Shown: piece after piece, positions 47,378 through 60,199 of the stretch
How the letters are laid out: every line of letters starts with the position of its first letter
Numbering within the stretch: the first letter of the stretch is position 1
From: Polytrichum commune
Lineage: Eukaryota; Streptophyta; Polytrichopsida; Polytrichales; Polytrichaceae
Length of the DNA: 64,000 nt
Assembly: GCA_950295325.1 (NCBI GenBank)
Contig: OX485808.1
Span: 38,339,180-38,403,179, forward strand
Reading direction: 5' to 3'
Position numbers and translations under genes: made by a program
The notes under the pieces: generated by a model
The model's database searches: none
Seen by the model: the letters and a program-made list of their open reading frames with translations, nothing else
What the model was told of the DNA's origin: nothing

Positions 47378-50200
47378 AGCCAGGAGAGGCGATGAGCTTG
47401 CTTGTGTTCCTTCTACACCACAGGTGCCCTGTGGACAGTTCTCATCCACGGAGAGTCTGGATAGATGAACGACTCGATGCATGTATGGGCGGGCGCATGA
47501 CCCCATGGCTGCATGTCTCTATGGAAGGCTTTCTCATCCACTTCCACGCGATGAACAGACCTCTCTGGATGGAGAAAAATGGATATTCGGACAGATATCA
47601 TCCACTTTGCGAACGTCCTCATGAGTGCCATGGGTGCATGGGCGCATGGGTGCATGTCCACGTGGCCAGCCCTTTCGCTCTCTGAACGAAATGGATGAGC
47701 TTGCTTGTGCTCCTTGTACAGCACAGCTGCCTCATAGACAGCTCTCATCCACTTGTACGAGATGAATAGACCTATCTGGATGAAAATTAAAAGACCATTC
47801 ATACCAAGCCATGGATCGTTCATTGGATAGAGGTCTTATAAGTAAATAGGTGCATGGCTCCTTCAGTTGGTTTTGATTTCAAGTCTTCAAGAGAGGAGCA
47901 TTGGCTACAACTATTGGCGTCACAAAGCCACATATGGTTGGTTACACAAAATTTCATCCAATTTGATACACAATCATCCAAAAGTTGGTGATATCATCCA
48001 ATTTTGGGGATTTTGGGGGGATTTTTTACCTATTTAATTAGAAATTTTTATTATAACATATGTCTAATTTTCTTTGTTCTACTTTTAGATTCAAAAAATC
48101 ACTAGCACATAGTTGGATGAAAAATCATCGGGCTCCTTGGTTGCATGTCTACATGGATAGGTCTCTCATCCATTGCGACCTCTTAAACAAATGAATGTGA
48201 TCTCCGGTCCTCAAAAAGTGGCCTCAAAACTTCGCAAAGCATGACCTAAGGGGCATTCTCGTAAAGACTTGTTAGAATTATGGATATGGCAAGCATTTTG
48301 TGTTAAGGTGATGCATTGTAGTATTAAAAAGACAAGGATATAAAGTTAAGCGCATAACATTATTTTAAAGTAGCTACATGTTGTTCTCATTCCAAAGAAA
48401 GAATTCGCAATTAAAAAACACTAATAATTCATAATTGCTTGTCAAAAAGTTCATTGTACGTAACCTAAGTACTCCCCCATAAGTAGGGAATCTTGGGATT
48501 AAAAGACAACAATTATGCTCGTGTGATACTTGGTCCCACGGAACACAACCTTGAGATGTGAATTGTTGTTATGTGATGAGCGGATATCAACAAGGCATTA
48601 AACTAGCATATCTTTGGAGATGGATGAACTTCTTGATGTATGTGTGGTTCCTTGATCCCATGGCTTTGTATGTATCCCCATGGAGCCCCCTTGTACACTT
48701 ACATGAGATGAATAGACCCCTATGGATGGAAAAATAATCTATTGTTTCATTGGATCATGACATATATCATCCAGTGTCTAAATGTGAGTGAGTGGCTTCT
48801 TCATTGTGAATAACTTTCTCATCCATTAAGACTTCTCTAAATGGATAGATGGAATTATTATTGTTAATGATGGATGATGTCTCTATGGGTGCATGTCTAC
48901 CTTTGAGAACTATTGCTTGTTGTATCTAGAAAGGTTCTTATGTGATCCATGTGTGTTTGCTTCCATGGACGACTCTCATCCAATTTATTCCCCTTCAATT
49001 TATAAATGATGGGGCTCTCATCTACGGGGAGTTGGAAATCCCCCCATCGAAATAGATAAAGTATCTCTCGAAGAGAAAGAATGGATGAATAGACCGCTAT
49101 GGATGGATGATTGAATTGTAACGAATGTATGCATTGATGATTCACGTTGGTTTCATGGGTGCATGGCTTCATCCTTGTCTCCGAGGATAGATTTCGCATC
49201 AACTAACTATGGATGAATAGGCTCTCTGGATATATGATTGAATGGAACTAGTGGATGGATGACGGTGCCCATGGTGGATGTCTATATTGACAACTATGAT
49301 CCAAGGGTTGCATGGTTCCATGGACATCTATCATCCCATGGGTTTGCATTATTTTCCTTGAATTGATGTATGAAGGTCTCATGGTTGCATGGGATGTATG
49401 GGTTCCATGGACGCAACATGGTGGTATGAATAAGTGCTCAATAACGATGGATCGCATCAAAGCTTCCAAGTTACCTCTTGAGGGTGGAGGAACTAGATAA
49501 ATTGCAAAGAGCATGTTAGGGCATGTTTACATGAAAGTCATTAGGTCATCGTTCTTGAGAATCCTTGAATCTTCATTGGTTGGGAGTGTCATGCCCCCCT
49601 GCTTGAGATTTACACAAGGTCAGTTTTGGGCTACAATCCATAATATTCTCAATGGATGAAAATTTTGCATGAAATCCCACATGGCAAATTTGAATAACAT
49701 TGGTCGAGATTGTAGAAGATTTCTCTAGGATAACTCTTGAAAGTAGGTCTAATGGAATGTGCAGTGGAAAATTGTTTTTTTATACATCAAGGGTTTGTGA
49801 GCTTGAAAAGACTTTGGGCCACAGTCCATAGACTTCCCTATGCTCTCATCTAGAAAGTAGGGCACCATGGTCATTTAAGAGCCATGGCCAAATGCGTTTC
49901 GTGTAAGAAACTAGGATTTGAGTATATTTTTGGATTTAAGGATGAATTATGGACAATTCCAACCGCCAATATGACGTACACTATATCACAAGACTACAGA
50001 AAGGAAAGAAAGTAAAAGGAACATCATACTTTTACCTGACATGCGATGTACGTTCACCATCTCCCTCTCATGTTCATGTGAGCATGAGAGTGGCCACAAA
50101 ACTACACAAATATGATCGTTGGCGAACATGAAATATATACATTCAAAGTTGTGGTTGTTATATTGTTGACTTTGTTGTTGTCGTTGTTTGTTATTCGTAC

Positions 50201-50284
50201 TGAATGTGAAGAATATATGAGAATACTATGTGGAATATTACCAGTCCCACAAAACATTGTTATGAAAATGAATGATGTTATGCA
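50201..50284. mobile_element. Foldback MITE, single arm
   Basis: CTGAATGTGAAGAATATATG through AATGATGTTATGCA matches the right arm of the element at 6385-6551 with about 85 percent identity by eye. The left arm is missing, so this is a truncated copy. Confidence 0.7.
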
Positions 50285-51021
50285 CCAATGCACATCCCAA
50301 ATTGATTCTAGACAAATAGTCCGTCCATATACCGGTATACTTAAATGTCAAATACACATGCCCTTCGGTATGTGACCATAAAATAGACACGAGTAAAAAT
50401 GGATACTTTTATCCAAAATGGAGCAATTCTCTTTCATTTTAGAATGCTTGCATACAATAAGAGCATTGTACTTTAGTAACCGTTCAAGACAAGTGTCCAT
50501 AGAGTCCCACATACTATAAACAACGAGGTGTGGGAGCAATGACTCACTAAGTGTCCTCAACCTTGCCATCAAACATGATCGTGTGATTGTAACTAAAATA
50601 AATTGCACAATCTTGGAGGAAACATTGTATTAAAGGAAGATACGTATGTTGTATACATGTTAGATGAATGGTTACTTGATTGTAACAAAGTACTAGGATC
50701 ACTTTCAACTAACATTCACTAACTAAACTTAAATACCTATCTAGTGTGGACCTTAGTTTCAAAAAGCGTGGATGGTTTCAAGTAGTCATGCACACTTAAT
50801 TATTCTTCTATCACATGTTTAGTATGAAACATGTAAATTTCTACATTGAGAAAAATGCCAAGTTCATGCACACACCCATACTTCTCGTTGCTCAAAGATC
50901 ACCCAATTTGACCACACAAGGCCAAACACAAGAAGAATAATGCACAATACCATGTTGGGATTCTTGAGAGATTCACATCAATTTGTGCTTTTATATGTAA
51001 AGTAAAGCAGATGAAACCATG

Positions 51022-51189
51022 CGTAACATTATTCAAATCCATAACAATGTTATGTGGCATTGACAATTTTCCATGTAATATTTCCGGATATTGCCCACAT
51101 TCAATCGGAAAGTGAGGAATATCATATGAATATTCCATGGAATATTGTGAGTCCCTCATGACATTATTATGGATTTGAATAGTATCATG
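51022..51189. mobile_element. Foldback MITE (~168 bp), copy 2
   Basis: CGTAACATTATTCAAATCC at the left pairs with GGATTTGAATAGTATCATG at the right. The arms also contain AATTTTCCATG and CATGGAATATT as a pair. It has the same order and length as the copy at 6385. ATGC lies just outside both ends and may be a short target duplication or part of the TIR. Confidence 0.8.
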
Positions 51190-52599
51190 CGGGTATAGTC
51201 CCAAACCACAAGTTTATTGCATGAAATCACACAAGTTTTGTGATGCTTAAATCAACCATACACATAGAGTGGTGTCGGGCTACTTAAAACCACCAGTCTA
51301 GCTTGTCCTACTAGGATGGTGGGCCAAGCTAGCCTTGCATAGGCCAATTCAAGACGTAAGACAACATGTCCCATGCCCATACCCTATACTATATCCTAAA
51401 ATTATCTCGAAAATTTTAAGATTAAAAAAGGAGGTCCCAAAATTTTCACACAACTTTCAAAATAGGTTGTGTGATACACATTGAGCTGACGAGCTCTTAG
51501 TATAAAGTTTTCTCAAAGAAGGATCAAGCCCATGGTTTCATCCCACTTTGAGGGACTTCATGGATAATTCCTTAATTGTAGATCATCACTAAGGCCCATC
51601 ACGGATCGATTCGAATTAGTTGTGGTTCATGTCTTGATGTGGTATGTTTACATGGGGATGTCTCTTGTATATTGAACATGGATGAACTCTCAACAAGGCT
51701 ATGTTCATTGGATGGATAGCGTTCAAAATGTGTTGATGAATGTCCCGATTTAATTGGCGAGGTCTTCATGGTTGTGGAGGTACATGAATGCTTGACAATG
51801 TGGATACATGTGTGGGAAATGCACAATGATAACATAGTAAAACCATACTCAATGCAACTTCCCTATATTGTCTAAGTATTAGCTATACTTATTACTCCTC
51901 AACATCTTTTAAGATCATATCTTAGGGCCACTTCCCACATGCGCCAAGGGTCGATGTCATGTAACTATGAGGGCCCTTGATTCGCATCCAAAAGCCATAT
52001 CATTGACATGATTTGTTAGGATTCATGTCAGGCCTACCTCTTGGAGGTGGGCATAATGCAAATCCCAACATGTCCTGAAACATTATGTATAGTCTGCCAT
52101 GTAGACTTGTCATCCATGATAGTTTCTTTGAACGTTTAGGCCTTCGCCTTCTAGTGCGAAGTGAACTTGGACAGTCTCGATCTTTTTCGACCAATAAGAA
52201 ATTTTAGAATGCAACGGTCACATGCCTTCAGTCTTGTGTGTGAAGTGGCCCTTAGAATCCAACACACATTGAATGGTATGGTCTCCATGGTTGCATGTTC
52301 CCTTGCATTACGAACGATTCTCATTCACCAAAGTTGGATGAACACACATGCTAGATGGATGAGGCCTCCTCACATGTCTCTAAGTATGGACAAGTCTCAT
52401 CCAGTGCAAGTGGACGCTTTCCATGAACAAAATGGATGAAGTCCTTCCTCATGGTTGCATGGATGAATGGCAGCGCAGTGAGTGAGTCGTGTGATGATAC
52501 ATAGAGCAAGTCACACCTTCTTAATGATTTCTATCGTGGATGGTCCACTTGTGAAGTCCACTTAACTCCACTTGTTGAGGGCATTCCAAAGGATACTAA

Positions 52600-53180
52600 T
52601 ATGATACTTTATTTTATTTTATTTTATTTTATTGGCTTTGCCATGTTGGGAACTCACATAGGGATGATTTACGAAATGGACCAAAGTTTGGCAGCCAACC
52701 CGAACTGGCTACACACACTGTTATTCACTCACTTTTCAAGTGAAGTCCAGTTGCAAGTGATTGTCGATGTGAAGTTGTCTCTAAAACGAGGGAAAGTTTG
52801 GTCTTGATTGGGCAACCAACAAGAAATAACCACGTGTGGAAGATAATACTAGGGCAAAACACTCTTGCGACTAGCTGTTCGTATTTTCACTGGCTTTGCC
52901 ATGTGGGAAGAGACCTAGGGTGGTCTCTAAATTGGACCAAAGTTCGACAACCAATCAAAACCCACCACATATGATGTTGGTAACTTGCTCTTCAAGTGGA
53001 GTCAAGTTTCAAGTGATTGTTGATGTACAACAATCTCTACAATGAGCCAAATCTACCCTTGGTCGAAAAACCAACGAAAACAAGCCACGTGTGCAAAGTA
53101 ATTACTAGTGTGCAACACTCTTGTGACTACCCACTTATTTTTGTATTTGTTGGGAGGTGGATGAACACGAGGATAACATT
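52600..53180 (+). repeat. (TTTTA)n followed by a diverged tandem duplication, offset 258 bp
   Basis: About five TTTTA units (52,606-52,631) precede GGCTTTGCCATG at 52,634. That motif recurs at 52,892. Shared blocks include ATTGGACCAAAGTT/ATGGACCAAAGTT, CAAGTGATTGTYGATGT and CCACGTGTG. No coding signal. Confidence 0.75.
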
Positions 53181-53262
53181 ATTATGCCCCGTTCAAGAGT
53201 TTTGTGGGCCTAAGGATACGTGGCTCATTTTGCTCATGTGATGCCCATACCCAACGGCATTA

Positions 53263-53502
53263 ACCCTTAAAGGACATATGCTTTCCCGATACCACACCCA
53301 AAATATATTTTAAAATTCATTTTAAGCATGATTAACCAATTAATTTACATAGGCTCTATTCTAAAGAAGTATAGATCTTGCTAAGGTGCTCGATTTGGCA
53401 TTCTAAAAACCCCATTTGGTGTAATGGAGTAGAAGTTTTAAACAAGATTCTCCCAAAATAATACCAAGCCCGTGGGGCAGCATTGTCCTTTAAGGGTTAA
53501 GC
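53263..53502. repeat. Short inverted repeat pair
   Basis: AACCCTTAAAGGACAT near 53,264 is complementary to TTGTCCTTTAAGGGTT near 53,484, about 220 bp apart. This could mark a small decayed MITE. Pairing outside these 16 bp is weak. Confidence 0.45.
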
Positions 53503-54832
53503 TAAAGACCATCGGCAAATGCATTATCTTTTTGACTCCGGCAACCACACGTGAGGGCATCTCCCCAATATGGCATAATTAATGTCCTCAAATTTCTCCC
53601 AACAATATGTCTCCAAGCTTCTTGGACCTCTTTGTGAGGCAACACTTCATCAATACGAGCTTTGTAGAATCAACTTGTTATAAGCAATAGCATGCAAAAC
53701 ACGTGCCGACTCGCATAGGAATCCAAGAGATGCATTTGAGGGGATTGATCGTGGTAAAGTGGAGAGTGGAAGACTCTACACATGCATTGACCAAACTCGG
53801 ATGATCTCCCAACAATAGAAACACCACGCATTCAATACAACACATGCAAATTCACTTGAAGTGAAACTCCTTTTCTTTTCTTTTTAACAACGATGACGGC
53901 CTAGGCTTGAAGATGAGGATGCGAAATTGGTGTGAAATCGTCCATGTTTCTTCACTCGTTCGAATCTTCTATCGAAAAGGAGATATCATCTATGTGTTTC
54001 TATGCTACTACTAAATGGTTAATCAAAGTCATCCCGTTAAGTATGTGCAAAAATTGTTGGAGGATGAAGTTACACCGGCCACAATGGAATTTTGATTCAC
54101 CCACTCTCAATTTGTCCATGCAAGGTCCTACAACCAAAGCACTAAATTCATTGGCCACCCAATCACACCCCCTTCCGCAACCTTCAATGTAGTGACCCTC
54201 TTAACCCTTGAATGTGATCCGAGACCACATTGTGATCTCGTAGTCAAGGTAGTAATTTTTTAGCATATGTTGAAGGTCCTTTTTCACAAGAAAATAGTTG
54301 TTGGCAGAGTTGTGCAAGGTTTATTTTGTAATGATGTTTTGAAAAGTGGATTTAGATTTCCCACATTATTTATGTTTCTTCGTTGAGTTCATGGCCAACC
54401 TCCTAATTGGTGCACAGTTCTCCCAATGAAATCACTATTTTCATGAAAATTGTGCACTTGCAATCCTCAAATGGTGTTTATCTCCAAAGAACGTTTGTTG
54501 GGAGAACAAATTATCCATTCACATAAATTTAGTATAAACATTCATTACATAGATACTCAAGCTTAAAGAGTTCAGCTATAATAATTCATACGAAATGCTT
54601 AGTTTTGTTTTGAATATGATATGTGTACCACCAACATGATCAGCATGAAACGATACAAACATAACATGGACTTTGATGAACTAAATGACGAGTTTTTAAA
54701 TCCACTAACAATTGTTGTTCTCAATCTGCACATGGGATCACAATCTTTCATGCATTTTAGAATAAGTCATAAGTCTTTCAAAGATGGAACACATCTATCA
54801 AATCTCCATGCAAAGTAATGTCAACTTCATTT
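53503..54832. other. Unassigned spacer
   Basis: No gene or recognised repeat seen up to the CACTA terminus at 54,833. Confidence 0.5.
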
Positions 54833-57800
54833 CACTATAAGAAAAAATTGTTTTTTTGGACGTCAAAAAAAACTTGTATTCGCGTTTCACTTTGACATGG
54901 ACGTCGTTGTGAATGACGTCACCTAAAATCCGTTATGTGGGACACGCAAAAAACGTGATGGAAGACATGGAAAACAAGGCCAATTTCAGCCTGTTTTTAC
55001 GTGACGTCTAATAAAACATGGTCTTCCTTAACCTCCACAGAAGGACACGTGGAGAGCACGTGGCCTCCATGTAAGGTTTTTTTGGGCGGGCAGTGCCACG
55101 ATGGCCATTCCTGCATTTGGGCTCTTGCTGACGTGGAGTGTGACTTGGACCCGCTTTACATATGATGTGGACTGCGAGATTTGTGACGTGTGATCTGATG
55201 TGGACATTGCCTCCGGAGGTGATTTTGCGTCCCGTGCTTGGCATGGCAGACGTCCACTGGGACACTGGAACGTCATGTGCAACATTCCGTTGGACGTGGA
55301 AATTTCCTTTTGGGAATTTGCAGTGTTATGCATTGTTTTGGTTAACGGCCTATGCGGGAGTACATTGTCCTTTATGACATCATATTGGACACAAGATAAT
55401 TTCTCCTGATTGGCCTGATGATGAATTCTCTTAGGATTGCATCCCATATGAAGGCTTGAACTTCCTGAAGTTACTATTGATGTCTATCTGGATGGCTATT
55501 ACATCAACCACTTCTGAGTGGGTCGTTTTTTGGGGCATTTATGTGAATCAGCTTGGACATCAGAATTTACACATGGCCATGGAATAGACATGACGAACGC
55601 AAATACCCCATATTGTAGACCATATCCATGCAAACCATAAAATGCATTGTATTCATTGCCAATACATATTGCAACCAGAAGGCCGCACCCACACAACAGT
55701 ATTTAGCACCCCAAAAACTCAAAACAAATCCATGTTTGCAATGTCACTATCTAGTTCGGCAACTCTATTCCGGAAGGCGGGGTGGAGAAGGTCCCAAATA
55801 CTGCATCCAATACCGCGGCATTACCGATGACGACTCATTTTTTCTTATGTGTTTGTGATTTCGTGGCAGTCCCCACCTGCCATAACCCAACGCCATCTAA
55901 AAACCAACATGACATTTGTTAGTGGAATTGATTCCGTTCGCCAACATTACATGCAACCAACACATGAGCATGCGTTTGCGCTGGTCCTCTTGCGAGCAAA
56001 CCGGGATGAACCCAAATTTCCATTCAATCACTAACTCCCTCACCTTTGCAAGAATTTGGGGAGGTTTAGGCAAACCAACCGCTTTTGGTTGTGCGAGTTT
56101 GACGATAGTCGACTTCGATGTCGATTTCACCGATGTTGTACCGTGTGCGTTTCGAACAGCACGTCGAGGACGGCCTGCTGCCTCTTCCACGACTTGTGCG
56201 TCCTCCTGCCAAATCAGGCCACATTCATGCGTGAAGTCAGTGTGCTACAAGGTATGCATTCTAGATGACTTTAAACTACGTCACAGCAGACGTCCAAACT
56301 CATGTTGCATCGAACATGCACATGTCCAACAAAACAACAAGTCCGACAACCGCACGACCACAAAGTAGCTCCCCGAAATACACAGTTTAGTTCATAAATT
56401 AATTGCAATTCTGGGTTTGGGGTTATCTCACCTGCTCCGAAATGCCAACTTGTTCGGGTGCATCCACAACGCCTTCGGTCACAACGACGCCTTCCTCCAG
56501 GTCTTCCATGAGTAGCACAGGCTCCTCCTCCGGTTCGGGCTCCACTGGGTCGACAGTGACATTGCCATCTGTTGATTTGTTGGACTCTCATTGGATGATT
56601 TTCTCGACCAACGCAGCTATGACACTGTTAGGGGTGGTCTGGGCTTCTTGATTGTTCATGTCGACATCAGTTGCAGCATCCTTGGCAACATCAATGGTAA
56701 CGGGATCCTCAGACGGCAATGGCGCCTCCGCAACACCCATGGTGGTCAGAATCGGCGCCGGGGCGGGTTGATGCACAAACGTTGTAGCAGCTACCGTGGT
56801 GGATGTCAGTGCGGATGTATCCAGCATTTGCGCCGAGGATGAAGGCTCCATCGTGTCCTCACCTGCATGAACTTGTTTATGGCCTTGATTTTGAAGAATC
56901 TTTTGCATCATGTCCTCCATGCGTTTGTGGGACGCGGCCACGCTCTCTCCAAGGCGTGTGACGGTGCCCTCCAAATCCGACACCCGAGTGCGCACCGCCT
57001 CTATCTCTCTACCATGATCGGGACGTGCTCTGCGTTTTTCCTCTTGGAGGCGTTCGTACTCCTTAGCGACCTCAGCGTCTACCTCCGCGTCGTACGGTGC
57101 CCGGTTTTTCATCATTGTCTACAAATATGGGATAATGCATTTGGGTTTAGAGAAGACATCTTTCACTTGAATGAAACAAGTGCAAACTGAGGACAAGGCC
57201 CCATACCAATCATTGCATAGGTCAGCACTTAATGACAACAAAAATGCCTTGTCAAACTACCGAATCCATCCAAGTACACGTCATACCAGACGTGCGTTGT
57301 CCCGAAGAATGTTCGACTTAACGTGTATTGGCACAAATGGACGCCCATGACATCAACTTCTACATCTGGTGCAACATAGCTAGTCGGGATACTTACCAGA
57401 CGTGACACCACTTCCCTTTCGATGGCTTTCATCTGCGTTGTGGTGGACCCTTTCCTTTTCGAGATGGAACGCATGTGATCCGACTTCACCTGCGCGGCCT
57501 CAGTGGCGCGCATAGCCACCAATGTTTTCCAATGCTCCGGATCGACATCGGCTGGTTTACCCGCGTTGTGTCGATGAGTTGATTTAGTCTCCAACGCGTG
57601 TTGATAAGGACCTTTGTGATGATTGGCCGCATCCACTTCTCGCACACTTTGTCGCTTTGTCCGCACATCTGCCAGTCTGGAGGCCACACACAAACGTCAT
57701 TTTCCGCGAACCAATGCAGCATCCTCGAAACAACTCTACCCAAGAATGCCAACATTGGTGCACTAAATACCAAAAAAATTGCATGGTTTCCCTTAACCAG

Positions 57801-58689
57801 TTGATCATGCACCACAATGAGCAACTGAAGATAGAATTTATAACAACTCGAAGTCAGCAGTGGATGTCGCATGTGACTTCAGCGTGTCACTGCCCATATC
57901 ACTTTGGATGCAATGTTGCACACAAAAGACGGGTAGTTCAATTACAATTGTCACGCAAGAGGCTGTGATTGTGCTTACCTGTGTATAGACGTTTGAATAA
58001 GCGTTTTCTGTCATGCCGTGGCTGCCCTTCCCATCCCGTGGTGGGGTCCAAGTCCTTGGCATATTTCTTTATATCGCTGCAAAGGACGGCCTTCATAGCC
58101 CCAAATGGTTGCCCTTCCGCGTCCAATTCCACGTGTTTCTTCATGCCCGTGCTCCCCCCTCCCTTCCGTGTAGGATGCGGCTTCGAAGTCTCAAAAGTAT
58201 CATTCTCCTCACCCTCTAAGTCCGACATGCGTGAGTGGGACGGGTATCCTCGGCTACAAAATGTGCATTTCGTGATTTTGTTCTCCCTGCCTATCTGGAA
58301 CCTTTGAGAAAGTAAACACATGACTTGACGTCAATCCGAACATTGGCATGTTTGTGCGGACATCCTGGTTCCATCTACTTGCACAAGGCACTCATACAAT
58401 GACGACATTGTAGGGTTGCAGATCCTCCTTCCCTAGACCTTTGTGAGCTTAAACACTTGAATTGACGTTAAGTATTCACATTGGCATGTCTGTGCAGACA
58501 TCTTGGACATCCTGGGTGACACAATGTATGTTGTCGTAGAGTCGTGTGCGTCCACATAGACGTGAAGCCACAAACCTAACCAACTACGAATATTTGAAAC
58601 CAGTGTGAATGACATGAACATACCATAACTAAACCCTCAGAAAACTCCCTCAGTAAACCAAACTCACAAGGTCACTCGGATGGCAGCTC

Positions 58690-58790
58690 AGTCACCAGGA
58701 TTACAACAACGGCTATTACAACAAAAGGATTACGACATGCTCACAAGGATTACGACATGCTCACAAGGATTACTGCAAGGACGCAAGTAA
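58690..58790 (+). repeat. Short AGGATTAC tandem units
   Basis: AGGATTAC occurs several times. One 21-bp unit (AAGGATTACGACATGCTCAC plus A) is repeated perfectly back to back. AGGATTACAAC recurs three times just past the nested element, at about 60,206-60,260. The nested CACTA therefore split an older AGGATTAC-rich region. Confidence 0.8.
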
Positions 58791-58814
58791 ATGGCCTTAG
58801 TCACAAAGATAACA

Positions 58815-60199
58815 CACTACACGAAAACGTGAAGGTAGCCAACTGAAAACCAAGTAAACTCTGTTGGAAGTAAGAGGAAATTGGAAATGGCGATGAGGTT
58901 GCGATGGAATCAACAGTAATCAAGTGTGGACAATTAATATCAAGTGGAAATTGTTGTTATGTGAAGTGCCATAAAGTCTTGGCACATGGTGCCTTAGCCA
59001 ACCACTTTGAATGAAATTTATGCAAGATTTTATAATGTTGTAACTAATGTGACTAATGTGACTAATACCCCGGCTGGGTATTAGTCACATTAGGCACATC
59101 ATTCGATGATATTCTAAAATCTTATTTTATTGTATATTAAATTGCATGCAAACCGTTCCTATGATAGACATGACACAAACCAACACAATAGCATAAGTAT
59201 TTGCCCATTCTAACTGTTTCTCAATTTAAAGTTGATTTAAAAGTTAAATAAACCAAAAAAATTATAATAATAAGTCACAAAATCCAATGCCCATAAGAAC
59301 TTGAAAATTTGAAACTTCTTTGATGTGGCAACTACCCCAAAAATTATCACAAAATTAGGCCTCGGGGTGTGAGAGTTGTGCAAGATTTTATATTGATGTG
59401 ACTAATGTGACTAATACCCCGGCTGGGTATTAGTCACATTAGGCACATCATTCTATGATCTTCTATGATCTTATTTTATTGTATATTAAATTGCATGCAA
59501 ACCGTTCCTATGATAGACATGACACAAACCAACACAATAGCATAAGTATTTGACCATTCTAACTGTTTCTCAATTTAAAGTTGATTTAAAAGTTAAATAA
59601 ACCAAAAACATTATAATAATAAGTCACAAAATCCAATGCCCATAAGAACTTGAAAAATTGAAACTTCTTTGATGTGGCAACTACCCCAAAAATTATCACA
59701 AAATTAGGCCTCGGGGTGTGAGAGTTGTGCAAGATTTTATATTGATGTGACTAATGTGACTAATACCCCGGCTGGGTATTAGTTACATTAGTCACATCAT
59801 TCCATAATCTTCTAAAATCTTATTTTATTGTATATTAAATTGCATGCAAACCGTTCCTATGATAGACATGACACAAACCAACACAATAGCATAAATATTT
59901 GACCATTCTAAACGTTTCTCAATTTCAAGTTTAATTTGAAGTTAAATAAACCAAAAAAATTATAACAATAAGTCCCAAAATCCAATGCCCATAAAAACTT
60001 GCAAAATTGAAACTTCTTTGATGTGGCAACTACCCCAAAAATTCGACGTGGACCATGTCGCCGAAATCCTAGGTGACGTGGACGGAAATCAACTGAAACC
60101 TCTCCACCACTGTCCGAAACAGCTAGTCCGAGCTAAGAGGTTTTATTAAGTGAAAACTCTTATGTACTAGTTGATTCAATGCTATTTTTTCTTCTAGTG
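58815..60199. mobile_element. Nested non-autonomous CACTA element, 1385 bp
   Basis: The left tip is CACTACACGAAAACG. The reverse complement of the right tip is CACTAGAAGAAAAAA, 12 of 15 positions alike. The 3-bp target duplication ACA flanks both ends (58,812-58,814 and 60,200-60,202). No protein is encoded. Most of the element is a 349-bp satellite. It lies in intron 1 of the TNPA-like gene, and the host splice phases on either side still fit. Transposition would need proteins from an autonomous relative. Confidence 0.88.
59017..60042 (+). repeat. 349-bp satellite, ~2.9 copies, each with a hairpin
   Basis: ACCCCGGCTGGGTATTAG occurs at 59,067, 59,416 and 59,765, exactly 349 bp apart. Each copy holds an inverted repeat, CTAATGTGACTAATACCC / GGGTATTAGTCACATTAG, with a 5-base CGGCT loop (59,053-59,093; 59,402-59,442; 59,751-59,791). 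The first two stems are perfect at 18 bp; the third has one change. Copies are very similar along their length, so the array is young. It lies inside the nested CACTA, close to its right tip. Confidence 0.92.

Larger units (their letters stand above)
47391..52480. repeat. Degenerate repeat field rich in GGATGA and CATGG
   Basis: At the left end two units, offset 303 bp (GATGAGCTTGCTTGTGYTCC at 47,391 and 47,694), align well. Further partial units recur to about 52,470: TTGCATGTCTACATGGATAG near 48,143, GAGATGAATAGACC near 47,759 and 48,709, TCTCATCC plus AC or CA at many sites, and TGGATGA at many sites. This is an old, broken satellite-like array or many decayed copies of one element. Frames through it are not genes. 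Confidence 0.6.

Noticed and set aside
55162-55409. Open frames near the CACTA left end
   Set aside because: They overlap the subterminal ACGTC-rich non-coding zone and show no homology that I recognise.
57486-57872. Alternative - strand frame through exon 3 of the TNPA-like gene
   Set aside because: It does not join in phase with the neighbouring exons and lacks the DPEHWKTL segment; the other frame does both.
54833-60199. One CACTA element bounded by 54,833 and 60,199
   Set aside because: The flanking triplets TTT and ACA do not match, whereas 58,815 and 60,199 share the ACA duplication, so the right tip belongs to the nested element.
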